From NCBI RefSeq assembly GCF_008831285.2, contig NC_045138.2, positions 31,653,934-31,717,933 of the forward strand: 64,000 bases of DNA. The letters run 5' to 3'. Position 1 is the first letter of the stretch. Each line of letters starts with the position of its first letter. Both the position numbers and the translations under genes were made by a program. The notes under the pieces were generated by a model that was given only the letters and a program-made list of their open reading frames with translations, was not told the origin of the DNA and made no database searches. Source of the DNA: Nymphaea colorata (taxonomy: Eukaryota; Streptophyta; Magnoliopsida; Nymphaeales; Nymphaeaceae). Below, piece by piece: positions 1 to 11,600 of the stretch.

Positions 1-356
1 AACTCTCGATGTTCCTAGATGAATTTTAACCTCTCCAGTTGTAAATCGTAAGTGGTATGTTGCTTTCCATTTGAACTTTTATAGTTCAGTGGACCAAGGG
101 AAAATATAGATGAGAGCTCTGGTCAAATTTCCCTGCACCATCTGTTAAAAAAATTTTCAAACTGATTTTAACTTGTTGCAAGCTCAATTTTAACTGAAGT
201 TTGATGAAAATGCAGGCTTATTTTTCCCTTTTCTTTTGGTCATATTAGTGTGACTAATTTTAAACTGGATGAACCATTAGATGCTTGTGAGGCTGGGATT
301 ATGCCAAATATGTTACTTCTGGGAGATTTATTATCTGTCAATCGTTTTTCTTGCAG

Positions 357-1471
357 TTGCAGACTGGGCTAAAGAAGCACTTGCTGGATTGAGCAAAGGT
401 GCTCCTTTTTCTCTTTGCTTGACAGAGAGATACTTTTCCAAGGTGGCATCTGCAAAAGGGATCGCCGGACATCATCTTTCTACAGTGAGTTGAAACTGGG
501 TTGATCATTTTCACTCTCTTATGCCACATTATTCAGTCTACGTGAACCCTGAAGATCAGATTGTTATTCTGAACTTTTTCCTTTCTTTCATCCGTTGGTA
601 ATTATTTTCTTAGTTAACGGGTGTTATGAAGACTGAATATCGGATCGCTCTGAGGAGTGCTGTGAGGGATGATTTTACTGAAGGTGTTCGAGCAGTCCTT
701 GTGGACAAAGACCAGGTTCTGCATTCCATTATATTCTGAGTTATGAGCATGTAACTGTTGTATGATTGCATGAATGTTGATCGGTTGCAGAACCTGCTTT
801 TTTCTTTAAGAACTTTCAAGCGCATCTTTTGAACTATATTTTCCATTCTGCAGTTGCAGTCACATCCCAACATTTTGGTCAGCAAGCAAAATTCTTTAGT
901 AGCTCTCTTTTCTGGATGGTCTCTTGCTAGAGAGCTATGCTATCTGCCTATCCATAATAATTATGGTTTTCTGTAATTACCAGTTCCTCTTAAGACACTC
1001 CATATCCTCCCTGAACTTTCTTTGTCATTGTCTGACCTTTCCCACTTTGCGTAGGTTGCTTGTTTTGATGATCTAGGAGCAACATTCATGTCCTGTTCTC
1101 ACTGTTCTGTGATCTGCCTCCAGATGTGTTGTTTCATTAGCTTGTATGGAGGGAAAGCCTGATAATTTCATGTTTATAGCTAATTTCATGCTTGTTGCAA
1201 AATTCAATTTGGTCGCATTGTATCCAAGCGTGATTCTAATGAAGCTTCTACATCAGCATTAGATGGAGTTTTTTTATTACGTTTTTCATGCTTTGAACGT
1301 TTGCCCTGTTGCAAAGGCCATGAACTATTTTCCTGAGACTAACCTCGTGATTTGAATTTGATGATATCACAGAACCCAAAATGGAAACCTTCTGCATTGG
1401 ATGATGTTGACATCAGCGAAGTGGATTTTCTTTTTGAGCCATTATCTGGCATTAACGAATTAGATGTATGA
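357..1471 (+). CDS. 3-hydroxyisobutyryl-CoA hydrolase-like protein, 3' end (partial)
   Basis: Three exons on the + strand: 357-484, 614-715 and 1373-1471, with TGA at 1469-1471. Spliced, they give the C-terminal ~108 residues of an ECH_2/crotonase-superfamily protein of the plant mitochondrial 3-hydroxyisobutyryl-CoA hydrolase-like group. Diagnostic pieces are [20 protein letters not shown], then [20 protein letters not shown] and [20 protein letters not shown], which are C-terminal signatures of the family. Known family members cleave 3-hydroxyisobutyryl-CoA in valine catabolism; the substrates of the plant mitochondrial paralogues are less certain. The crotonase core and targeting peptide lie before the window or in exons I could not recognise. 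The first exon could also begin at 363, because two CAG acceptors lie six bases apart. The introns are 129 and 657 bp. The gene converges on the Nudix gene downstream. Confidence 0.85.
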
Positions 1472-3463
1472 TCTTTATTGTTTCATGTAATAATTGTTAA
1501 TAAGCTTGCGGACGGCTTGGACATATAGTACAATAATATTCATGTAAAAGGTTACTGTTGTAAACTGGTAATAATTGGCTTACGGATAGCAACGTTCTTC
1601 TGTCGGTTCGTATTACAATTGTTACTTGACTTTATGAATGGGAATGCATTTTTTTCCAATTTATTTTTCACGTCAAATGGGAATCTAGACATTTTCTTGT
1701 GCATTTTTTTGCCCACAGAAGGTTTGTGTTGCAATCTCCTTGTTCACATTGCCATGTATATTGGTATTCTTATTTGATTTATGACTATTTACGGATGATC
1801 TTTGACACTCAGTTGGGTCTGCTGACTTGATTTTGTGCGTATATGTCCTGTTTCAGAAACTTTCGGAGTTTTGATTAGTATTCTTGTTTGGCATCGAGTC
1901 GTGAATGTCGATAAGTGGAGAAAGTGTTCCAAACAGGAAAAAGGTCAGTCGGTGGACCAACACATGGACTAGAAGGGTGCGCAATTCTGTCTAGTTTTAT
2001 CAGCTGCAGAATCTTGTTTCTACATATGATCTAAGCCTCATTAGAATTGTTGAAACTGAATGTTCTTTATGCAGAAGAAGCTGAACAGCTTCTTTGAGGG
2101 TTGATCGGGATTTCTTTTTGACGTTAGACAGAAAACCAATGGTTCTACTGTCCTTGTCTTCTTTAAGCAGGCATTTAGGTGGTGTTTGGGTGACACCTCA
2201 CAACCAGGTTTTGGAGTTTGGAGGTCATCAAAATTGGTTTGAAGAGGACCTAGTTTTGACAAAACCAGGTTTTGTAAAAAAGAGTGAAAAACCTGGTCAC
2301 CTTTGGCTTATTCAAAAACCAGGTTCTGGTTTTGGATGTGTCACCTAAAAGAAAAAAATTCTAAAACTCGTGAAAAACACTTGGTTTTCATAAAACCTAG
2401 GTTTTTATAAAACTGGGTTAAAAGGAGTGTGACAGCCAAATGCCCTCATCTAGTTCAGATGAATGCAGTTAGTGGAATAATTTAAAGTAAAAAGTGGAAG
2501 GCGACTCGGGTGTTAGCGGGAGGCGTGAAAGAGCCTCCCACTGTTGACATGTAAGCCCTTCCAGGCTACACGTCACCAGGGTTCATGCCTCCTCATTAAA
2601 CATAACCTGCTCGGCCTCCCCATAACACATAACCTGCTCAGGTAGAAAGTCCAAGTTCAAAACAAAATTCATAAGCTAAATCTGTAGTCATAAGAACCCC
2701 CATTTCCGTGTCATTCTCTAATATACTTTGGTATTGGATACCATTCTTAAGTTCTATTCTTTATTCTTTACAAGTTTTACTTATTATTATTTTACATGAT
2801 TCAACATATTATTTTTTTTCTTGACTGATTTTTTTTTTGGGTATATTATTTTAGGATGTCCTCTTGTACATTTGATTAGGAAGAATTTGGACCTTGTAAG
2901 ATTATGGCCTTTTTACAACTGAAAGTCCTCAAGACTATATTAGTGCAGACAGGGTGTCGGCTATTTGGTTTATTAGCTTGAAATCTAGGAAAAATCACAC
3001 GACTATATTTGCAGGGCCTCAGAGTCAGAACTCAGGAAAGACCATCACCTGCAAACTCGACAATGCTCCTTGTCCATTGATGAAGTGCTGTTATGCTAAA
3101 TTTACAAGCGTTCAATGCCCCTCAGACAAAGGCAGATCCGCTGAAGATCGTGGGTTAACTACACAATCAACCAAAAACAAAGATAGTTTTAGACAACTGG
3201 ATCGAGTGACCCGGGTTGTTGTTATAGGTCATACAAAAGCAATGAGCCAAGATAATAGCAAAAGCTTCATTAGATTGAAGTTGGGTCCTGTCAAGTTCCA
3301 TGGCAAGCGATGATAAAAAGATTAAAGAAATGCAATAAAATCATGCTTAGCCAATTCTTATAATAACTGGTACAAAGCAGGCCACGAAAGACTTAAGGCC
3401 AATTGGATCTTGTTATTCTAAATTACCGTGGAGGCAAGAGACAACGGAAATATTGATGAAGAA
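1472..3463. other. intergenic region between two convergent genes
   Basis: This is the tail-to-tail spacer between the crotonase-family gene and the Nudix gene and must contain both 3' UTRs. It holds a candidate MITE (2179-2446) and a possible alternative last exon of the upstream gene (1857-1874). An open frame at 2954-3313 shows no recognisable domain and is not called. Confidence 0.6.
2179..2446. mobile_element. MITE-like foldback element, family uncertain
   Basis: The left end GTTTGGGTGACACCTC (from about 2183) matches the inverse of the right end GAGTGTGACAGCCAAA (2425-2440) with few mismatches. The interior repeats an AAACCAGGTTTT-like motif several times. Possible target duplications are CATTTAG (2172-2178) and CATCTAG (2447-2453), 6 of 7 identical. 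The length of about 270 bp and lack of coding capacity fit a non-autonomous DNA transposon. The class cannot be assigned from one copy. Confidence 0.45.
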
Positions 3464-5155
3464 TCATGTGCACTCTCCACGTCTCAAACTCTGGAGCAGC
3501 TCCAAGTAACCAGAATCGTCTGGAGTTATTAGCCTGCATAAGACATCACATTTTTGTTTTACACTAGTAGCAGAAGGATTGGCATACGTGATCCTTTTTT
3601 CTTTTTATAGACCATACAATAATTGATATTAGTGCGGAAGAGAAAAATCCAACGCTTTTCTATCAGTAGTATTTTTCTTGTTGTTGCTGTTGTTGACAAT
3701 GAAGAAAATTCACCCTTGCAGGGCAGTCAGAGGTGGATTAGTAGCAGATTGCCAGTGGCCTCTCATGATTATAAAATCTAGGTCTTGTCTGCTTCCTAGG
3801 AATGCCTTCCTATTATTTTTGGCCTTGCAGAGGATATGCGACCTCTGTACCAAACTCCTACTTTTCCATCTAGAAGGCCTGTAAGGCTCTAACTGGCTGC
3901 CTAGCCAGTGCTTTAGAGAGTTTGAAAAAGTCGAAATAAAGAATGCAAATTATTTGGTTGAAACTACCAAAATTTCAATGCGTTGAACCAAAATTGGAGC
4001 CTAGATGAAGGGAACTTGCTAAATCATTAGCTAGCAACAGGAACCAAGCTGCATTCTGTGCTGTTGTATTTAAGGGACCTGGTTTAGATTTACAGGTGAA
4101 CAGGGACACTACTCGTTTGTGCAACTCCTGACATTTCTTTTTTCAGTGAAACCACGGAATTGAATAAAAGCTTACCCATGGCGGAACAAGAAATCAATAA
4201 TCACCAGAGCACAATTTGGCTTGAAGAATTCTGTTCTCCGAATAATATTAGCAACTTGGGTCACTGGGATAAGTTTGAAAGAGCTGACCTCTCCATCTGC
4301 ATACAAAACTCAAGTCAATGTTTTAAGAAAGGTGAATTAAGATAGATGATCACTTAACCACTAAGATCTGTCAACAATCATAAAACTGCCGGTATTTCTT
4401 GCATTCAGTTCATCGTCAAGTTGGAAAAATAAACACCCAAAAGAAAAGTTGATCACCCTCAAGAGATTTTCACTGAATATGCCGTTAAGCTGCAGATAAG
4501 TTAATATTTGACATGCTGAATAAAAAAAAATACCGACTTTGATAAGAAAAAAATTGGTACGGACATCACTGGATGCCCTTTCCTATTCAAAAAGTTTAAC
4601 TTTGAAGATACACATAGAAAAACATCATTGCACATAGAAGTTGATGATTACCACATGCAAGCATGAACATAAAGTGCTCTGGGGCTTCAAAACCAGCAAT
4701 CTTGAACAGATTGAACACCAAAAGGAATGTTCTGTTCCTTGTTTGTGTTAAGTTTGTTGCTGCTGATACAGAAAACAAAAGATTGGCTAGACTGCTTGCT
4801 TATGAATGCGAACATGTATGCCAGCCCAATGACAAATTGACAATTGTTTGGTTAAACTGGGAGTATCATTGACCTATGGAGACAAAGTGCGTTTACACAA
4901 GATAGTTTCTAGTAGTGGCAATGCATAGGCAAAGGACATCTCTCAAGACAGAGGGAAGTGGCAAGAACATCAGGTTTTGGCATAGCCACTGCCAGAAGTT
5001 ACAAGGTTGTACGGGATAAGCTATATGTTGAGTATATTGAGTTCCATGCAAGAATTCACAGACATGAGTTCATATCCATTATTTACTTCCACGTGTTTTA
5101 TAAATCTACTAATATGACTGAGTCACCATGACATTGTATGCTTGTTCTCAGACAG

Positions 5156-5219
<64 letters not shown>

Positions 5220-7762
5220 GGAAGCTTTTTTTTTTTTGGTTGGGGGTGGGGGGGGTGGGGGTGGGGGTGGGGGTTATGACAAAGACAAGCTTAGGTTCAA
5301 ACTTCAAAATAAGTAAGAAAACCAACTATGTGTTATGTCTCAAGAAACCAATTTGGATCCAAAGTAAGAAAAGCAAATTACAATCTCCTCATTTCTGAGT
5401 TTTTGCAGAAATTCCTGTCAAGTTCTGAATAAGGGGCTACACAGTCAAACTTAGCTGCTCCCAAGATTTTAAGCTTTTACAATTGTCAAAGTGTCTGTCT
5501 GATATATACCTTGATTGTTTGGAATAAAATCATCAGGAAGCTTCAAATCGTAGCAGAAAAGAACATCTCTCTTGAGTCTATATCCCTCAATGTCCATATA
5601 GGAAACGGCACTGGCTGCAAGAGCTCTGCAGTATCAAATCTTCAGAAATACATTCAATTGTTGCAACATAAATGTGAAGAAGTAAAACAGAGAAATGATT
5701 CAACAGTTTCAATGCCTTCACCAATGACAGAAAGCGTTTCAAAGCATCATTTCCGACAATCTCCTCAAGATTCTTTTTCCCCCAGAGAATAGGATTTTCT
5801 CCTGTTTTAGCTCTCAAATATTTCTTTTTTGATCTCATCTTGAGTTTTTTCTAGTCTTTCCTATTCATCATGTTTCTTCTGAATATTATAACCCTAAGAA
5901 AATAGGAATTTTAACCATTGTCACAATATTCCGAAAATAGCGTGATATTAATGTTAAAAAAGAGAAAAAAGAAAAAACAGGAAAAAACATGTCTTTTTAA
6001 ACATGAAAAGTAACTTTATCATGTTTTTGTTTTGCTTTTTCAGTTTGCTTTTCATATTTTTCCTTTTTCTCTTTCTTTAATGTTAATATCATCATGTATT
6101 CAAATTTAAGTTTAATTCATCACCATTGTTATCATCATTAAAACATTACTTTTATCATGTTATCTAGTTTTTTTGTCTTCTTATTAGTTTCTCGCTTTTT
6201 ATTCTTTTTACTTAATTTTTAATTTTTTTCCATTTTCAAACATTTGCCTACATTTGCTCGAGAAAAAATTTTTTGCTCAAAAATACCCAAGGAAAACCTT
6301 GCTGTAAAAAATATCCAAATTCTTGCCATATGCTGCGATCTTCTAGCTATTTTTTATTACTACAAATTTTTAGAATCTGATTTAGAAGCTTAACTCATTT
6401 ATAATTTGAGAATTCAGTATCTAAAAACTTCATTGAGACAACAGCCGTTACAGATTTTTTTTTCCAAGATGTTCGTTTCTTAATATTTCTGCTGTAAATT
6501 TTTTGGGCCTATTCTTATGAAAATGAAACATGGAAGTGAATACGTAGGGCTGCTAAGATGTTTGTAAAGGACTAGAAATTTAGAAACGAAAAGGAAACTG
6601 GAAACCTTAAATCAGAATCTGACAATGGGAAATATGCCTATGTAATGTATACAACTATTGGCATCTACTTGTGAACTTAGGATTTCTTTTATTTATTTGC
6701 AAAATGAAAAGACCAAAAGACTCAAAACTTCATAATAAGTTTATAAAATTCAGATTGATAATTACACGATATTTTCCTAAAAAAATCGTTGCTGAAACTT
6801 GAGCTTTTTTTTTTGGGGTTATTTCATCCTTTACAAGGCCTCAAGTGTTTTTTGAGATTCATTCAAAATAACCTGTGTTTTTTATTAACTCTGCTGTTGT
6901 CATTGCAACACTTCTGTCACGCACAAAACTCAGAAACAACCTGCCAACTTTCTCACGGCAAGAGAATGAACCGGTGCATTTATCCTCCTACATAAGTAAT
7001 CTAGCTTGACATAGTATTGAACTATTCAGTTAAAGGGTATGAAGATTCCTTTTTTACAAATTGTCTTGGTACAATTTTAAGGTCGACACTCTTTAACACA
7101 TATCATGCAACTTCTAAGGACCTTGAGATATGCTCATCTTTTCTGCTACCACAGTGTCACATTTTCTGTAATTCAATCCTTGGCAACAAGATTTTTTCAC
7201 CTCAAACTACCTTGATCTCCATGATAAAAGGCAATTCCTTCGAAAATCATTGGCATAGCAGGGCCTTTACACTTAGAATAACAAATATCGAAAGGTAGGA
7301 GTCAACATTTAGTATATTTATTAAGTTAGAAAACAGTAATAGTTGTAGAAAAAGTGACCTGTTTCCCTTAACCACAACCCTGTGTTAAATTATAAGTAGC
7401 TGAAGGTGCTTTCACAGCTCAGAAAGGAGGTGAAAAAACGGACGCTTGATGAATAAAACATCAAAGGGAAGGAACAGATAAATCATGGTTGAGAAACATA
7501 CTCATTAGCAATATTCCTTGGGATTCCTGCTTCTTCTTCACATTCTTTTAGAAGATTATCTTTGCAAGTGATTCCATATGGCTGCAATAACCATGCCCTT
7601 CAATATCCAGTCATGAAAACTGAGACAAAAATATACTCAACATTATTAATGCTAGTTTTCTAGAATAAAAAGTCATTAAGCTGTTCATCATAACAGGCAG
7701 GCAACACATATGACATACAGACTTGCTCAGTTACAGCTTGCTGATGTATGTATGCTCTGGAC

Positions 7763-7825
<63 letters not shown>

Positions 7826-8321
7826 TTTAAACTAGTAGAACTTATTGAAAGTGGTATGGTGATCTTATGTGATGGCATATCACTTCTTTTATGTTGTTAC
7901 CATAAAAGGTGTTCCACATGTGATGGAGCCAGAAATATACACTATGTGGCATTGAAAGTGATGAATACCAATCCGAATTATATATCAGTAAGGAAAATTC
8001 TTGTGAGTTAATGGTTTTCGAGTGTTTCATCAATAGATCATCTATATTTGGTCTCTGAAATTATACGAGAAAACATTCTAAATTTTAGTGTTGATATTAT
8101 ACTTATTTTTAAGGCATGCAACGCCAATGGCATAAATGTTTACAATGTAAAATTACAAAGCACCTTCATTTTCTTGTTTGACAAAGCCCCCAAACCCCAT
8201 GGAAACATATGATGACCTAAAACATGTTACTTCTTAGTCGACTATAGATAGATAGATAGTGTCCCCTCCTTTAGTTGCATCTTTCCCTTCTTCTTCTTCT
8301 TCTTCTTCTTCTTCTTCTTCT

Positions 8322-8357
<36 letters not shown>

Positions 8358-8552
8358 ATACACACACACAAGGGTGGAGCTAACAAATTTTTCGTTGCAG
8401 GGGCCGAACTATAGTTTCAAAATTTTAACAAGGGCCAAAATATAATTTTTCAAATTTATTATATAGGTTGTCAAACTAAAATTTTTAAAATTTACATGTA
8501 AAATTTTGAATTTTTAAAATCCGAGGAGGGGCCATGGCCCCTGCCTCTGCCC

Positions 8553-8601
<49 letters not shown>

Positions 8602-11600
8602 TCACTGTCACGAAAAACGCATCTTATTGGAAAAAGATGCGTATAATACTCCAAAACATAGTCAGTCGTATAATACCTGTGCAAAACATGTTTTTTTAAA
8701 AAAACGGCATAAAATAAAAAACGTGAAAAAAACGCGTATTATACGCGTAGTATATGCGTTTTTCATATTTTTTATGATTTTTTATTTTTTTTATAATTTT
8801 CAGGATTTATTAAATGTTTTAAATTTTTTAAAAATTTGAGGAGATTTTCCCGTTTTATTCCCAAGATATACAATTTTGCCGTATTAAACCCGAGAAATTC
8901 CTCGATAGACATATCATTACAAATGTCATGCCATTTACAGCTTTCTGTATTGCAATATGAGCACTGGGCAAGCCCTCTAAATGTACTCCCGTGAAAGCAA
9001 AGAACTACTTAAGGATTTCTAACCGACAAATGATGGGGTAGGCATGAATTTTTTTAATAAAATTTATGTGGTGCAGCTTACTAGACAAATGCAGAAGCTT
9101 TATTCCTTCAATAGATGCCTGATGTAATTCCTGGATGTGATTCCCTTCCATCTGACTACATTGAACTCCTCCTAGAAAAGAAACCCACCTTCCTCAACAA
9201 GTGATGGCTGCTTAATATAATTCTCACAATATTGGGCTGATTTAGAATAGTATCTTGGCGTATAAGGTACAATTAGCATGCTGACAATATTCATTTTTGC
9301 AAAATTAACCTCCTTCAAAACTTAGAAATACTTTCTTTGTGTAGGTTTACTTTCATGCATCAACTATTGGTTATATTGGCATTCTGTGAAATACAATGAC
9401 GTGTGCGTGTGTATGCGTACATTCTGCAGATAAAATTCCATTTCCAAAACTATATGTGTGTCTCTGAGCAGTTACAAGACAAAGCCAAAAAAAAAAAAAA
9501 AAGAAAAAAAGAAAAGAAAAAGAAGAGACACCTACCAGTCCCCCAGCAACGAGATGATCAAGCATGCCTGGAAATGTGGGCTTCTCATAGCTTCTTTTTC
9601 CTATCCAAAGGTACTTTTTGCCTTCTTTTTCTGTATAGCCATTCATATGGACACCATAGGCCTTTAAAAATGAGGTGAACAAAATGACCAGTATGAGTTG
9701 AAGTTATTCTAGAGAATCATCGACAATCAGCACTAACTGTATCGAGATTTGGAAAGGAAAATAGAGTATGTGACCAGTTAGGAAGTCACATTAAGTAAAT
9801 ATAAACACCATCATGCAAGTACCTCACTGCAGGATGGGGAAAATCAAATCATTATGGCAGATGACAGAAAAACAAAGTTGGGGGTTTAGGTGCAGTATTT
9901 CTAATTAGCATTGCAAAGGAAATTTGTGTAGCTCAGAATTATGACACAGTAATCTGCTAAATCAACAACGCTTGCCAATATCAATGGAAGCATGATCATT
10001 TTAGAAGCCATATTAAAGAATTTGACCAAAGAAAGTGACACGAACTCTTCAAGAAGGCTGCTACTGCACATGAGTTGACATGACTCATGTGAGGGTGTGG
10101 TAACTGACAATTTGCTTTCATTTTCATTGAATCATTGATAAAATCATAGTTTGTTAATTGTTAATTTTATTGTTTGGCCCCCATAAAAAATTGCAAATAT
10201 CATTCGCCCCTATAAAAATTTTGAAGAATATAGTTCAGGGCCCCCAATAAAAATCATTGATAAAATCATAGCTTGTTAATTGTTAATCACTTTAGCATCA
10301 TTAAGAACGTCTTCTAACCTGTCCAACTTGTGACCCCTTTCACTGTGTTAAACCATGGTCAGCAAGGTCATCCTCAAAAGCTTGGCAACTATGAAGTAAG
10401 TATTAGGTAGAAGTGCATATACCTATGTTTATAGTTATTAGATTCGCAGTGGAGTCGTGGATGTTAAAATGGAAAAAGCAAAATAACCAAGTAGACATGT
10501 CTTTGGTAGTTGTGCAAGAAATGCATGATTATTAACAATCAAAAGGTTACTAAGGAAAATAAGAGGACCAAACTAAGAACATCAAAATTGGCAGCAGGTT
10601 TTAAGAAAATAAATAAGATAACAGCTACTGGAAGACTTGACACAGTAACTTAATGTGAAATAGACACCCTAATGCTGACAGAAGAAAAATCTAAGAATAT
10701 TAGTGGATAACTAAAGCTCAATTTCAATATTCAGGTCATAGTACATTATTCAACTCAATCAAAGTCTAGAAACAACAAAACTTCACTCTACCAAAGATAT
10801 CTCAGTGTCATTTTTAATGCCATGTCATTTCATTGAGATAGTAATTTTCCTAAGCAACAAAAAAATGACAAAGGGGACAAAACCATTTCCCCTTCCTGTC
10901 TGAAACCAATGTGCATCACTATTTCCAAGATTACAAACCTTAATGCCAAACAAAGGGGCTGCAGCACGCTCCAAAGAGAAGAAAACTGGCATCCCGAATG
11001 CTGAAGTTACAGGGTACAACTGTTTGACATTTAGTGTGACAAAGAGTTAGTAGAAAGAACAGCAGTGACAAAGACAAACCTGACTGGGAAATGTAACCAA
11101 TGTCCAGATATCTACAGTGACTATATGAAGAAAAAACAATTTCAGAAAGTTCAAGCATCAGGACTCCAGTTAAACAAGTTCACAAACAAAAACAAAAAAA
11201 ATGGATTTTTACATGATGCTTTTCAAGATACATAAATCAAGTTCAGAATCTCAAAGTCCTGAGGATTCATCTACTTGCAAGTGCATTTTATAACTGGATA
11301 TGCCATAGGCAATCTTTTGGTTACCAACTTCAGATTAATTAATTGAGAGCCTTGGCAGAATGTTCGCCATCTGACAGATGCCTAAAGTCATTAGGATAGT
11401 CAACTGGCAATGAAGATATGATGAGCAACCGTAGATAATGAGCCATGGTGGGTTAGATGCAGATGGAGATTAGATCTAGATCCAATGGTTGCATAATAGA
11501 TACTATTAAAAATGGGGTATATTTGTATGGGTATTGATGTAATCATGATTTATATCGCAGGGTATAATTCAAAGATATTAGGTAATTTTTTCCCATTAGG

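Noticed and set aside
2954-3313. 119-codon open frame on +
   Set aside because: It overlaps the probable 3' UTR of the convergent Nudix gene and shows no domain.
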